Of a DNA stretch of 64,000 nucleotides, positions 8,228 through 20,065 are shown in pieces. The position numbers were made by a program, and so were the translations under genes. The notes beneath the pieces were generated by a model. The model searched no databases. It was not told where the DNA came from and saw nothing but the letters and a program-made list of their open reading frames with translations. This stretch comes from Hyphomonas sp. Mor2 (GTDB lineage: Bacteria > Pseudomonadota > Alphaproteobacteria > Caulobacterales > Hyphomonadaceae): contig NZ_CP017718.1 in assembly GCF_001854405.1 (NCBI RefSeq), positions 310,001 to 374,000 of the forward strand, in the 5' to 3' direction. Each line of letters begins with the position of its first letter. Position 1 is the stretch's first letter.

Positions 8228-9538
8228 ATGTTTCGCAAATCCGCCCTGATTTCACTCTCGGCATTGCTCCTCGCCATGCCGGGACAGACGGAAACCTTGC
8301 AAGAAGCGCTCGATCAGGCGTTTCAGACCAATCCGGCGCTGGCGGCGCAGCGGGCGGATGTTGGTGTGGCCCGCGAACAGCTCAATCAGGCCCGCGGTGC
8401 CCGTGCACCAACGGTGGAACTTTCTGGCTCAGCGACATTTGAATCGCTCGATAGCAATCAACCGATCGCCTTCAATACCGGCGAGAACACGCTCGCCTCG
8501 GCGCAGCTGCGGGCGACCTTGCCCGTCTATACAGGCGGTCAGATCAATGCCGGGATTGCCCAGGCCAAAGCGGGCATTTCCGCCGCGAACGCGCAGTTTG
8601 ACGGCGTTGCTCAGGATCTGATCCTGAACGTCGTGACGGCCTATGTCGATGTGATCCGAGACCGCGAAGCCATCCGCATCCGGGCGAACAGTGTGGCCTT
8701 GCTGGAAGAGCAGCTTCGCGCCGCCACAGACCGTTTCGAGGTCGGTTTTGCCACGCGCACAGACGTCAAGCAGGCCGAAGCCCGCCTGCAGGGCGCCCGG
8801 GCTTCGCTCGCCGGGGCCGAGGCCCAGCTCGAAGCCTCCTTGTCGATCTATGAACTGTTTGTCGGACAGCCTGCCGGGGATCTGACGCCCGTGCCGAACG
8901 CGCCGACCTTGCCAGAGAACTTTGCAACCTCGCTGCAGGCGGCGCTGGCAGACAATCCGGACCTGAAAGCCCTTCGCGATGCAGAGCGTGTCGCCGAACA
9001 AGGGGTGAAATCCGCGCAAGGCGCCACGCGTCCGAGCCTGTCCATTGTTGGATCGGCGAGTGTGCAGGAAACGATTGACCAGGAAGCCACGGCGATCTCC
9101 CCGACAATGGGCATCATTACCTTGCCGCCGGACAATTATCGCGACACGCAGCTGCGCCTTCTCGCGCAAGGCAGCGTCCCACTGTTCCAGGGCGGCGTGC
9201 TGCGCAGCCGCATCCGTGCCGCGCGCCTAGAGCGCGATCAGGCGCGTCTGCAGACCGTGAACGCGGAACGCCAGATCACCGCCAGTGTCGCGCAGGCCTG
9301 GTACTCCAATATCGCCGCAGAGCAGGCCATCATAGCGTCCGAACGTCAGGTCGAAGCGGCCGAGATCGCCTATGAGGGCGCACAGGAAGAGCTGAGCGTC
9401 GGCACCCGGACCACACTGGACGTTCTCGACCAGGAACAGCAATTGCTGGAAGCCCGTCTCGGTCTGATCAATGCCCGGCGAGACGCCTATGTCGCGTCGC
9501 ATCAGCTGCTGCGGGCAATGGGCAAGCTGGCGCTGTAA
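8228..9538 (+). CDS. tolC: TolC family outer membrane channel protein
   Basis: From ATG 8228 the protein is 436 residues and begins with a signal peptide (MFRKSALISLSALLLAMPGQ). An upstream in-frame ATG at 8156 would bury that signal and overlap the operator, so I reject it. A CGAGG site precedes 8228. Two tandem repeats of the outer-membrane efflux protein fold are visible, with the coiled-coil heptads (ATRTDVKQAEARLQGARASL and VGTRTTLDVLDQEQ). TolC trimers form the outer-membrane duct of type I secretion and RND efflux systems. No membrane-fusion or pump gene is adjacent. It is followed by popZ and valS, a gene order known from other alphaproteobacteria. Confidence 0.92.
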   Translation: MFRKSALISLSALLLAMPGQTETLQEALDQAFQTNPALAAQRADVGVAREQLNQARGARAPTVELSGSATFESLDSNQPIAFNTGENTLASAQLRATLPVYTGGQINAGIAQAKAGISAANAQFDGVAQDLILNVVTAYVDVIRDREAIRIRANSVALLEEQLRAATDRFEVGFATRTDVKQAEARLQGARASLAGAEAQLEASLSIYELFVGQPAGDLTPVPNAPTLPENFATSLQAALADNPDLKALRDAERVAEQGVKSAQGATRPSLSIVGSASVQETIDQEATAISPTMGIITLPPDNYRDTQLRLLAQGSVPLFQGGVLRSRIRAARLERDQARLQTVNAERQITASVAQAWYSNIAAEQAIIASERQVEAAEIAYEGAQEELSVGTRTTLDVLDQEQQLLEARLGLINARRDAYVASHQLLRAMGKLAL

Positions 9539-9554
9539 AGCAAGGGTTCGCACC

Positions 9555-9632
9555 GACTCGCGGCTTATGTTAACTTTGAGTCGTAATCGCTTGTTAACCG
9601 AGCTGCGGTAGCCGGTTAATAGAAAACGAATC
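9555..9632 (+). promoter_or_regulatory. popZ control region with three GANTC sites and TTAACC words
   Basis: Three GANTC sequences (9555-9559, 9578-9582, 9628-9632) lie within 78 bases. GANTC is the methylation site of the cell-cycle methyltransferase CcrM in this class. TTAAC occurs at 9570 and TTAACC at 9594-9599, the latter forming a dyad with GGTTAA at 9614-9619 (14-base spacer). TTAACC is a half-site of the cell-cycle regulator CtrA. Regulation by CcrM/GcrA or CtrA is inference from these motifs. Confidence 0.5.
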
Positions 9633-9645
9633 AATGGGAACGGCT

Positions 9646-10365
9646 ATGGCGGAGCAAGCGCAAAAAGAACCGACCATGGAGGAGATCCTCTCTTCCATCC
9701 GAAAAATCATCGCAGACGATGATGCCCCGGCGCAAGACGCAGCGGAGACGATCACCGAAGACGAACTCGACGTGTTCGACGAGATCGAGGTCCCGGAAAG
9801 CTCCAGCGACGACTCCATCATCGAGTCGGAAGAGGATGTGCTCGCGGCGATCAGCCAGTCCATGGAAGACGTGACCGACGAGCTGGAGCTGGACGCCCCG
9901 GCTGAACCAGCCGTCGAAGACGAACCGTTCGAGTTTGAAGAAGACAGTTTCGACACCTTTGCTGCGGACGATTTCGAAGGCGTCGAGGATTTTGCCGAAG
10001 CCGAGGACAGCTTCGAGCCTGTCGAAGAAGAAACCCTAGTCATGGAAGCGGCGCCCCTGCCAGAGCCTGAGCCTGAGCCAGAGCCGCTTCCGGAACCTGC
10101 TGCCCTTGAAGAGGAGACCCCGATGTCTGCAAAACCCGCCCCGCTGACTGATACAGCGACTGTGACTGCAGCTGCTGGCGCCCTCGGTAAACTGCTTGAG
10201 AATGTCGAGTTTGGCGAAGACGCTGGCGGTGCCACCACGATTGAAGGCCTGGTGCGCGAGATGATGCGTCCTATGCTGAAAGAGTGGCTGGACGAGAACC
10301 TACCAGGCATCGTTGAGAAACACGTGGAAGCCGAAGTGCAGCGCATTGCGCGCATGGCTGGCTAG
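9646..10365 (+). CDS. popZ: Polar organising protein PopZ (DUF2497)
   Basis: The N-terminal helix EPTMEEILSSIRKIIADDD is diagnostic of PopZ. Residues of about 25 to 165 form a very acidic, Pro-rich disordered linker with a short EPEP repeat. The C-terminal helices (IEGLVREMMRPMLKEWLDE and the following VEKHVEAEVQRI segment) are the oligomerisation region. In Caulobacter PopZ forms a polymeric hub at the cell poles that anchors the chromosome origin through ParB and recruits cell-cycle kinases. The start at 9646 gives the conserved short N-terminus; an ATG at 9634 would add four residues. It is followed by a terminator and then valS. Identification is strong from both domains and gene order. 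Confidence 0.93.
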   Translation: MAEQAQKEPTMEEILSSIRKIIADDDAPAQDAAETITEDELDVFDEIEVPESSSDDSIIESEEDVLAAISQSMEDVTDELELDAPAEPAVEDEPFEFEEDSFDTFAADDFEGVEDFAEAEDSFEPVEEETLVMEAAPLPEPEPEPEPLPEPAALEEETPMSAKPAPLTDTATVTAAAGALGKLLENVEFGEDAGGATTIEGLVREMMRPMLKEWLDENLPGIVEKHVEAEVQRIARMAG

Positions 10366-10394
10366 ACCCACACAAATCCTCTGCTAAAGAGACG

Positions 10395-10425
10395 GGCGCG
10401 CCAGACACGGCGCGCCTTTTCTTTT
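10395..10425 (+). terminator. Terminator between popZ and valS
   Basis: GGCGCGCC (10395-10402) and GGCGCGCC (10409-10416) form an 8-bp GC stem with a 6-base loop followed by TTTTCTTTT. It lies only 25 bases before the valS ATG, so valS needs read-through or a promoter squeezed into this short gap. It could also act as an attenuator. Confidence 0.75.
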
Positions 10426-10449
10426 ATCTGACCGACCGGACCGCACAAA

Positions 10450-13536
<3,087 letters not shown>

Positions 13537-13558
13537 ATCACCGTTCAAGGAGACCGCC

Positions 13559-14572
13559 ATGCTCAAACGCTCACTCGCTGCCCTGGTTATCGCTATAGCC
13601 GGGTGCACGACATCGCAGGCCGAACCAGCGGAGGAGGCGGATATGAGCGTTGAAACAGACCGTCCCGAATGGCGCCTGGTGATTCATGGCGGGGCAGGCG
13701 TGATCCTGCGAGAGAACCTCACACCCGAGCGCGAGGCGGCCTACACGGCGGCACTGGAAACCGCGCTTGAGGCGGGCGCGGCCGTGCTGCGCGAAGGCGG
13801 CTCATCGCTGGATGCGATCCAGGCAGCAGTGATCCCAATGGAAGACGATCCGCTGTTCAATGCCGGACACGGCGCGGTGTTTACCGCCGCCGCCGAACAT
13901 GAGCTCGATGCTTCGATCATGAGCGGCGTGGGCCGGGACGCAGGCGCTGTCGCAGGCGTGAAACGCGTGAAGAACCCGATCCTGGCCGCGCGTGCGGTGA
14001 TGGACCAATCCGAACACGTCATGTTTGCCGGAGCGGGCGCCGACACGTTTGCTGAATCCGTTGGCCTGGAAATGGTCGACAATAGCTATTTCGACACCGA
14101 GGCGCGCCGCCAGTCGCTAGAACGCGTGCTGCGTGAGATGGCCCGCACGGATGCGGATCGGCACGGCACAGTCGGCGCGGTCGCAATCGACCAGGATGGC
14201 AATCTGGCCGCCGCCACGACCACAGGCGGCATGACGGCCAAGGCCGCCGGACGGATCGGGGATTCTCCGCTCATCGGCGCCGCGACCTATGCGGAGAATG
14301 GTGTCTGCGCGGTCTCCGCGACCGGGCACGGCGAATATTTTATCCGCGTCGCCGTCGCCAAGACGATCTGCGCCCGCGTGGAGCTGGCGGGTGAAAGTAT
14401 TGGCGACGCGGCTCAGAGCGCGCTCGATCAGGTCGCTGATCTGGGCGGGGATGGCGGCGTGGTCGTGATCGGCGGGGATGGCCAATATGAGTATGTTTTC
14501 AACTCAAAAGGCATGTATCGCGGCATGATCGACCCGGATGGCATGGAAACCGCCATTTTCGAGCAAGAATAG
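13559..14572 (+). CDS. Isoaspartyl peptidase/L-asparaginase, predicted lipoprotein
   Basis: This is a plant-type (Ntn-hydrolase) asparaginase of 337 residues from ATG 13559, which has an AAGGAGA ribosome binding site. The N-terminus reads as a lipoprotein signal with lipobox IAGC, so the enzyme should be membrane-anchored in the periplasm, unlike the cytosolic E. coli IaaA. The precursor contains the family start MEDDPLFNAGHGAVFT and the autocleavage site, with the nucleophilic Thr in DRHGTVGAVA. GRIGDSPLIGAATYA and SATGHGEYFIR complete the pocket. It removes isoaspartyl residues from peptides. The earlier in-frame ATG at 13505 overlaps valS and would hide the signal. Confidence 0.88.
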   Translation: MLKRSLAALVIAIAGCTTSQAEPAEEADMSVETDRPEWRLVIHGGAGVILRENLTPEREAAYTAALETALEAGAAVLREGGSSLDAIQAAVIPMEDDPLFNAGHGAVFTAAAEHELDASIMSGVGRDAGAVAGVKRVKNPILAARAVMDQSEHVMFAGAGADTFAESVGLEMVDNSYFDTEARRQSLERVLREMARTDADRHGTVGAVAIDQDGNLAAATTTGGMTAKAAGRIGDSPLIGAATYAENGVCAVSATGHGEYFIRVAVAKTICARVELAGESIGDAAQSALDQVADLGGDGGVVVIGGDGQYEYVFNSKGMYRGMIDPDGMETAIFEQE

Positions 14573-14596
14573 CCCCTTTTCCACGGTGACAGATAT

Positions 14597-14621
14597 GTGC
14601 GGAGCGGCTAAGGCTCCGCGC
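14597..14621 (+). other. Hairpin in the ilvD leader
   Basis: GCGGAGC/GCTCCGC pair (14599-14605 with 14613-14619) around a 7-base loop, with two more outer pairs. No T run follows, so it is not an obvious terminator. It lies 18 bases before the ilvD start and could affect translation or mRNA stability. Confidence 0.4.
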
Positions 14622-14638
14622 AGTAAAGGAATATCGAC

Positions 14639-16366
14639 ATGAGCAAGACCTGGGACAAATCCAAACTGCCTTCCCGTCATGTGACCGAAGGCCCGGCCCG
14701 CGCGCCGCATCGTAGCTATTATTACGCGATGGGGCTCTCGACCAAGGATATCCAGAAGCCGTTCGTCGGCGTAGCCAGCTGCTGGAATGAAGCCGCGCCG
14801 TGTAACACGGCCTTGATGCGCCAGGCGCATGCGGTGTCCGAAGGCGTCAAGGAAGCCGATGGAACGCCGCGCGAGTTCTGCACGATTACGGTCACCGACG
14901 GGATCGCCATGGGCCATGAAGGCATGCGCTCATCCCTGGTCAGCCGCGACTGGATTGCCGACACGGTCGAGCTGACCATGCGCGGACACTCCTATGATGC
15001 GCTGGTCGGTGTGGCGGGATGCGACAAGTCTCTCCCGGGCATGATGATGGCCATGCTGCGCCTGAACGTCCCGTCTGTCTTCCTCTATGGCGGCTCGATC
15101 ATGCCAGGCAGTTTTGAGGGCCGCGATGTGACCGTGCTTGATGTGTTCGAAGCGGTTGGCGCGCATGCTGCGGGATCAAACGACATGGACAGCGACAAGC
15201 TGCGCGCGTTGGAGAAAGTGGCTTGCCCAGGCGATGGCGCTTGCGGCGGTCAGTTCACCGCCAACACCATGGCCTGCGTCAGCGAAGCGATTGGCCTGGC
15301 GCTGCCGCTCTCATCGGCCATGCCAGCACCCTGGACCGACCGGGACGGGTATGCGCGCGAGTCCGGTAAAGTCGTCATGGACCTGGTTGCCAGGAATCTC
15401 CGCCCGCGTGAGATTTGCACGCGAGAAGCCTTCGAGAATGCGGCCATCGTCGTCGCTGCAACCGGCGGATCAACCAATGCGGCACTGCACCTGCCCGCCA
15501 TGGCGCATGAATGCGGGGTCGAGTTCACGCTTCGCCATGTCGCCGAAGTGTTTGAGCGTACGCCTTACATCGCCGACCTGAAGCCAGGCGGGAACTATGT
15601 CGCCAAGGATTTCGGCGAAGCCGGCGGCGTGCCGATGCTGATGCGGACGCTGATGGACGAGAAGATCGTCAATCCGGATTGCCTGACCGTGACCGGCAAG
15701 AGCTGGGGCGATTATCTGGAAGGCATGAGCTTCGATGAGACCCAGAAGGTCATCTATCCCGCGGGCAAGCCAATCACCGAGAATGGCGGCGTGGTCGGGC
15801 TCTGGGGCTCGCTGGCTCCGGATGGGGCGATCGTGAAAGTGGCCGGGCTTGAAAAGCTGCAATTCACCGGCAAGGCCCGTGTGTTCGATGGCGAGGAAGC
15901 CTGTTTCGAAGCCGTGTCGAACCGTGAGTATGAGGCAGGCGACGTCCTGGTCATTCGCTATGAGGGCCCGAAAGGCGGTCCGGGCATGCGCGAAATGCTG
16001 TCCACCACAGCGGCAATTTACGGCCAGGGCATGGGCGACAAGGTCGCGCTGATCACCGATGGGCGCTTCTCCGGCGCGACGCGCGGTTTCTGTATTGGCC
16101 ATGTCGGTCCCGAAGCTCAAGAGGGGGGACCGATTGGTCTTCTCGAAGATGGTGACGTCATCATCATCGATGCAGAGAAGGGCACGATTGATGTCCGCCT
16201 GACCCCGGCTGAACTGGAAGATCGCAAGCGCAAATGGGCGCCGCGGGAAACAAAATACGGCAATGGCACACTGGCAAAGTTTGCGAAACTGGTCGGTCCG
16301 GCCCATCTTGGCGCGGTAACCCATGAAGGGTTTGCCGGAGAACGCCATGTCTACGCCGACATCTGA
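14639..16366 (+). CDS. ilvD: Dihydroxy-acid dehydratase
   Basis: The 575-residue enzyme dehydrates 2,3-dihydroxy-isovalerate and -methylvalerate in the third step of valine and isoleucine synthesis. The iron-sulphur cluster cysteines are visible in [13 protein letters not shown] (C47 and C54), [11 protein letters not shown] (about 128) and [15 protein letters not shown] (about 201). The C-terminal [22 protein letters not shown] segment is typical of IlvD/Edd. Related sugar-acid dehydratases share these motifs, but the length, the WNEAAPCN pattern and the overall sequence favour IlvD. An AAAGGAA ribosome binding site precedes the ATG. The DUF3137 gene overlaps its 3' end. Confidence 0.9.
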   Translation: MSKTWDKSKLPSRHVTEGPARAPHRSYYYAMGLSTKDIQKPFVGVASCWNEAAPCNTALMRQAHAVSEGVKEADGTPREFCTITVTDGIAMGHEGMRSSLVSRDWIADTVELTMRGHSYDALVGVAGCDKSLPGMMMAMLRLNVPSVFLYGGSIMPGSFEGRDVTVLDVFEAVGAHAAGSNDMDSDKLRALEKVACPGDGACGGQFTANTMACVSEAIGLALPLSSAMPAPWTDRDGYARESGKVVMDLVARNLRPREICTREAFENAAIVVAATGGSTNAALHLPAMAHECGVEFTLRHVAEVFERTPYIADLKPGGNYVAKDFGEAGGVPMLMRTLMDEKIVNPDCLTVTGKSWGDYLEGMSFDETQKVIYPAGKPITENGGVVGLWGSLAPDGAIVKVAGLEKLQFTGKARVFDGEEACFEAVSNREYEAGDVLVIRYEGPKGGPGMREMLSTTAAIYGQGMGDKVALITDGRFSGATRGFCIGHVGPEAQEGGPIGLLEDGDVIIIDAEKGTIDVRLTPAELEDRKRKWAPRETKYGNGTLAKFAKLVGPAHLGAVTHEGFAGERHVYADI

Positions 16367-17378
16367 CGGCCCTTGGGACGAGACTGACATCGACCCGCTC
16401 ATCCTGCAGTCCATGCGCGGGCTGCCGAAGGATTTCGCGGATTTCCCGCGGATCTATCAGGACGACCTGAAACCCGCCCTTCAGGCGCAGGAGGTGGAGC
16501 GGCAGGCGGCGGCGAAATCCTCGCTGCGCTGGACCTGGGTCGGCATCGGCGTTGGCCTGTTGGGGGCCTTGATCGGCTTTTTCGTGTTTCGCGTCCCACA
16601 GCTCGCCGTGGTGGCGGGCGTCATCGGATTTGCCGTTCATGGGGCAGGGCGCGGACCGCTCAACCAGATCGGCAAACGTGCCAAGTCCCTGATCGTCAAT
16701 CCGGTCGCGGCGCGGTTCAATATGTCCTTCACGCCAGACCCTGGCCCGCAAAACAGTGTCATGGATCTGCATGAGGCTGGACTGCTCTCGCGTTGGGACC
16801 GCGCGGATTATGAAGATCGGCTGGAAGGTGTTCGCAATGGCGTCGATTTCGAATTCTTCGAGGCACACCTGGAAGAACGCCGCCGCACCACAGACTCGCG
16901 TGGACGCACCCGCACACGTTGGGTCACGGTATTCAAGGGGCAGTGCCTCCGATTTGAGTTTCACAAGGCTTTCCATGGCCGCACGCTGGTCTTGCGCGAT
17001 GCAGGCCTGTTCAACATCTTTGGCGGAGGTCGTGGCCTGGACCAGGTGAAGCTGGAATCGAATGTGTTCGAGAAAGCGTTCCAGGTCTATTCGACCGATC
17101 AGGTCGAAGCACGTTTCCTGTTGACGCCGGACCTGATGCAGCGCCTGATCGATCTGGAGAAAGTATTTCATGGCGGCAAACTGCGCTGCGCTTTTCAGAA
17201 TGGCGAATTGCTGATCGCGCTGGAAGGCGGTGACCTGTTCGAGCCGGGCAGCCTGTTTACGCCATTGGACAATCCCGAGCGCGTGCGCGAATTGCTTGAT
17301 GATTTTGCCGCCATCTTCAATCTGATTGACAGTTTTGCCGACCCGGAAGCGCTCCATCGGGAGCGCCGCGAAGACTAA
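16347..17378 (+). CDS. DUF3137 family membrane protein
   Basis: The 343-residue protein has a soluble N-terminus, a pair of hydrophobic helices at about 58-100 ([18 protein letters not shown], then [14 protein letters not shown]), and a long soluble C-terminal domain. The latter carries the DUF3137 hallmarks, including [17 protein letters not shown] and [20 protein letters not shown]. No function is known for the family. The start at 16347 overlaps ilvD by 20 bases and has CGGAGAAC upstream; an alternative ATG at 16323 adds eight residues. Overlap with ilvD suggests co-transcription rather than a shared pathway. Confidence 0.8.
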   Translation: MSTPTSDGPWDETDIDPLILQSMRGLPKDFADFPRIYQDDLKPALQAQEVERQAAAKSSLRWTWVGIGVGLLGALIGFFVFRVPQLAVVAGVIGFAVHGAGRGPLNQIGKRAKSLIVNPVAARFNMSFTPDPGPQNSVMDLHEAGLLSRWDRADYEDRLEGVRNGVDFEFFEAHLEERRRTTDSRGRTRTRWVTVFKGQCLRFEFHKAFHGRTLVLRDAGLFNIFGGGRGLDQVKLESNVFEKAFQVYSTDQVEARFLLTPDLMQRLIDLEKVFHGGKLRCAFQNGELLIALEGGDLFEPGSLFTPLDNPERVRELLDDFAAIFNLIDSFADPEALHRERRED

Positions 17379-17465
17379 TCCGCGTGCAGTCCGGTCACAC
17401 TTTCGACCAGATCGGGGCGTCTATGTTCAGAAAAGCTTCAGGTCTCCCTGCGTAGAGAAACTTGC

Positions 17466-17831
17466 ATGAAACCAATGATTTCCTCTCTCGGTGCCTTGAG
17501 CGCCATTCTGATCCTCGCCGCGCCGATCGCGCAGGCGCAGTCGTGTTCACAACAAGCGGCTCAGCTGCAGGAACAGCAAATGGCGGCGCAGGAAATGGCC
17601 GATGCCCGGCAGGTCATGGTTGAAGAGGTCGAAGCCGCCGGGGATGCCTGGGAAAATGCTGAAACCATGCGCAATTTTGGCAGCGAAGAGGCCACACTCG
17701 CAGACGAGAACAAGATGACCTATGAAGCGCTGAAGGCAGATCTGCTTAACCAGGAGGTGGCGCTACAGGCGCTGGTGGTCTCGTTGAATGATGAGGTTGC
17801 GGCTTACAATCAGAAATGTGTGCGGAACTAG
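17466..17831 (+). CDS. Small secreted coiled-coil protein, unknown function
   Basis: This 121-residue protein has a clear cleavable signal peptide ending in PIAQA-QS. The mature part is almost entirely helical, rich in Gln, Glu and Ala, with heptad-like hydrophobic spacing. There are two cysteines, one at the mature N-terminus (SCSQQ) and one near the C-terminus (NQKCVRN), that could form a disulphide clamping a helical hairpin. I do not recognise a named family. It sits downstream of the DUF3137 gene with an 87-bp gap and is convergent with xthA. Confidence 0.7.
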   Translation: MKPMISSLGALSAILILAAPIAQAQSCSQQAAQLQEQQMAAQEMADARQVMVEEVEAAGDAWENAETMRNFGSEEATLADENKMTYEALKADLLNQEVALQALVVSLNDEVAAYNQKCVRN

Positions 17832-17835
17832 GGCT

Positions 17836-18615
17836 CTAGTCTTTAAGCGTGACAATCACCGGCACATGATCTGACGGCTTCTCGAGGCCGCGCGCCTTGC
17901 GATAGATCTCCACACTCTCCAACCGATCCGCGGCCTGCGGACTGAGCAGATGGTGGTCGATGCGAATGCCGTGGTCCTTTTGCCAGGCACCGCCCTGATA
18001 GTCCCAGAACGTGTATTCGTGGCCGCGATTGTCGGTGGCTTCGAAGGCTTCCGTCAGGCCGAGATGTTTGAGGCGCCGAAAGGCGGCACGGCTTTGCGGA
18101 AGCGCCAGCGCATCATCGGCCCAGATGGTCTCCTCCCAGCAATCCTCCGCGCGCGGAATGATATTATAGTCACCGCACAGGACGAAGGGGTCTTCGCCGC
18201 GCATCAGGTCGGCGGCATGGTTTTTGAGTTTGCCCATCCAGTCGAGCTTATAGTCATATTTCGGCCCCGGCGCCGGGTTGCCGTTGGGCAAGTACAGTCC
18301 CCCGACGCGCACCGGGTGATCGGCCAGAACCAGAGCTTCGATATAGCGGGCCTGCTCATCGTCTTCATTACCCGGCAGGCCGCGGACAACATCCTCAAGC
18401 GGGAAGCGTGAGAGCATGGCAACGCCATTATAGCTTTTCTGGCCGTGCGCCTCGACATTATAGCCGAGCTCTTCGATCTCCAGGTAGGGGAACGCGTCTG
18501 TCTCGCATTTGATTTCCTGCAGGCAGATGACGTCGCAATCGATGGCTTTCAGCACCTCGATCACCGTGGGCAGGCGGGCTTTGATGGAATTAACGTTCCA
18601 GGTCGCGATTTTCAT
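17836..18615 (-). CDS. xthA: Exodeoxyribonuclease III (AP endonuclease)
   Basis: The 259-residue enzyme belongs to the exonuclease III/APE1 phosphodiesterase family. Visible metal and catalytic motifs are MKIATWNVNSIKAR (Asn near 7), LQEIKCE (Glu34), CGDYNIIPRAEDC (Asp/Asn pair) and the terminal SDHVPV (Asp-His). It cleaves abasic sites and trims 3' ends in base-excision repair in the cytoplasm. Length is standard. It is a single gene convergent with the small secreted protein and divergent from arsR across about 100 bp. Confidence 0.95.
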   Translation of the reverse strand: MKIATWNVNSIKARLPTVIEVLKAIDCDVICLQEIKCETDAFPYLEIEELGYNVEAHGQKSYNGVAMLSRFPLEDVVRGLPGNEDDEQARYIEALVLADHPVRVGGLYLPNGNPAPGPKYDYKLDWMGKLKNHAADLMRGEDPFVLCGDYNIIPRAEDCWEETIWADDALALPQSRAAFRRLKHLGLTEAFEATDNRGHEYTFWDYQGGAWQKDHGIRIDHHLLSPQAADRLESVEIYRKARGLEKPSDHVPVIVTLKD

Positions 18616-18665
18616 GGCTTCTGTTTAGCGCGGTTTGTCCAAAGCGCCAGCCTCGGAATGAGGGC

Positions 18666-18713
18666 TTGACATGAAACTAAATGGTTTCCTATAAAGGGAA
18701 ACTGAAAGGTTTC
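18666..18713 (+). promoter_or_regulatory. arsR promoter with two tandem operators
   Basis: TTGACA (18666-18671) and TATAAA (18690-18695) are spaced by 18 bases. Two 16-base copies of GAAACT-N-AA-N-GGTTTC lie at 18673-18688 (between -35 and -10) and 18698-18713 (over the expected start of transcription), 25 bases apart. Each is an imperfect dyad with GAAAC/GTTTC arms. The arrangement is that of a self-repressed gene, most simply bound by the ArsR-family protein encoded immediately downstream. Confidence 0.75.
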
Positions 18714-18718
18714 ATATT

Positions 18719-19033
18719 ATGCAGGACCAATTGATCTTCCGTGCCATCTCGGACCCGACGCGGCGCAGTATCATGACTATGCTGGCGGGGGGCGAGCGCT
18801 CGTTGAACGAGATTTCGGCGCACTATGAAATGACCCGGCCAGCGGTCACGAAACATCTGAAAATCCTCGAGCAGGGCGGCCTGATCCGGGTCCGCACGAG
18901 CGGGCGGGAAAGGTTGCACCGTTTGCAGCCTGAAACCCTCAAGACGGTGGCCGACTGGGTGAACTTCTTCAGCCAGTTCTGGGACGAGAAACTCGCAGAT
19001 CTAAAACAAGCAGTGGAGGCTGATGATGACTAA
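18719..19033 (+). CDS. ArsR family transcriptional regulator
   Basis: The 104-residue winged-helix protein has the ArsR-type HTH (ISAHYEMTRPAVTKHLKILEQGGLI, about 36-60) and the wing RVRTSGRERLHRLQPE. It lacks metal-binding cysteines such as ELCVCDL, so it belongs to the metal-independent group (SdpR/YgaV-like) usually paired with an AHSA1 protein. It overlaps the next gene and almost certainly forms a two-gene operon with it. The very short leader carries GAAAGG as ribosome binding site and overlaps the second operator. The sensed signal is unknown. Confidence 0.92.
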   Translation: MQDQLIFRAISDPTRRSIMTMLAGGERSLNEISAHYEMTRPAVTKHLKILEQGGLIRVRTSGRERLHRLQPETLKTVADWVNFFSQFWDEKLADLKQAVEADDD

Positions 19034-19433
19034 ACCGGTGATGGTGAAAACAATTTACCTGAAAGCAGATCCAGAGAAGGTCTGGCGCTATATCACCAAG
19101 AAGGAGAAGCTGGCGCAGTGGTTTCACGAAACCGATCGCGACCTCGATGAGAAAGCGTCCTTTCAATATTACAGCTTTCATGACGACAAGGAGGATCGCA
19201 AGCTGATGTGGGGGGACGTCATTGAGGCCGACCCGCCCAACAAGCTGGTTCACACATTTACCCATCAATGGCTGGAAGGGGTGATCACCACCGTCACCTG
19301 GGAGCTGATGGCCGTTGACGGTGGAACGCAGCTGACCATGACGCATGACGGCATTACCACATTCGGGGAACTCGTCGGACATGACAAAGGCTGGGACGAG
19401 CACTTGTTGCGGCTGCGGATGATGCTCAGCTAG
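19026..19433 (+). CDS. SRPBCC/AHSA1 (START-like) family protein
   Basis: The 135-residue protein is a single SRPBCC/AHSA1 domain: an N-terminal strand then KADPEKVWRYITKKEKLAQWF, the central strands around GDVIEADPPNKLVHTF, and the closing C-terminal helix. Such domains bind a hydrophobic ligand in a deep cleft. Those paired with ArsR regulators have no settled function. A GGAGG site fits the second of two adjacent ATGs (19026) best. It overlaps arsR by 8 bases, so translation is probably coupled. Confidence 0.88.
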   Translation: MTKPVMVKTIYLKADPEKVWRYITKKEKLAQWFHETDRDLDEKASFQYYSFHDDKEDRKLMWGDVIEADPPNKLVHTFTHQWLEGVITTVTWELMAVDGGTQLTMTHDGITTFGELVGHDKGWDEHLLRLRMMLS

Positions 19434-20013
19434 GCAGGAACCGGAACCGGCGCTTGTCGCCATAGGCCCAGATGCGGCTGTCTTCAAATGTCCCGAGGCC
19501 GATATTGTGAATGGCCTTCCAACGCCCGCGCGTATCCTTGCGGCTGGAGAGAATGCCGATATGCGGCAGCGTGCCGCCGACCCGGCAGGTCATCAGATCG
19601 CCCGGCTGCCAGTCTGAGGCGGGCAATTCATGGCCATGGCGCCGAAGCCAGGTTTCAACATTCGGGACGCGGCGATGATCGATATTGCGATCGGTCCGGG
19701 TCAGACCCCAGCGAGCGGGGTAAGCGCCGAAATTGGCGGCCATGTCCTGATGCACATGCTGCTGGAAGTCGAATTGGAAGGCGTCGCGATAGGCGCGGAT
19801 AATGACGTCGATACAGACGCCGCGATCTTCCGGGACGTCGCCGCCGGGATATTCAAGGGCGACATAGGCTGGATCGTAAAGCGTGGTGACGCCGATTTGT
19901 GTTCGCGCACGCAGGATCAGATTTGACGCCCTGGATTCGTGCCGCGATGCGATACTCGGCAAAAGCGGAAACGCGAACAGGCTGGCCAGCGTGGTGCGAC
20001 GGGTCTGGGGCAT
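19426..20013 (-). CDS. DUF1287 domain protein
   Basis: From the start at 20013 the protein is 195 residues, with an N-terminal hydrophobic segment (LASLFAFPLLPSIAS) that resembles a signal peptide. The DUF1287 core is clear: GGDVPEDRGVCIDVIIRAYR, with a Cys preceding the Asp, and later PASDWQPGDLMTCRV and LPHIGILSS. The Cys/His arrangement recalls NlpC/P60-like cysteine hydrolases, which would suit cell-wall work, but this is inference. An upstream ATG at 20121 would translate a REP-type repeat into a false N-terminus. The 3' end overlaps the AHSA1 gene by 8 bases tail-to-tail. Confidence 0.82.
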   Translation of the reverse strand: MPQTRRTTLASLFAFPLLPSIASRHESRASNLILRARTQIGVTTLYDPAYVALEYPGGDVPEDRGVCIDVIIRAYRDAFQFDFQQHVHQDMAANFGAYPARWGLTRTDRNIDHRRVPNVETWLRRHGHELPASDWQPGDLMTCRVGGTLPHIGILSSRKDTRGRWKAIHNIGLGTFEDSRIWAYGDKRRFRFLPS

Positions 20014-20065
20014 TTGCCGAGCATGTCGCGGCAGTATGGCGTGAATAGGGACGGAACGGGGCGAT

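Noticed and set aside
10060..10110. Short tandem CCTGAG/CCAGAG-like repeat
   Set aside because: It encodes the Glu-Pro repeat of the PopZ disordered linker and is a normal coding feature, not a separate repeat element.
9594..10355. Ser-rich 253-codon frame antisense to popZ
   Set aside because: The Ser runs are the reverse complement of the acidic PopZ linker; no start signal and no family.
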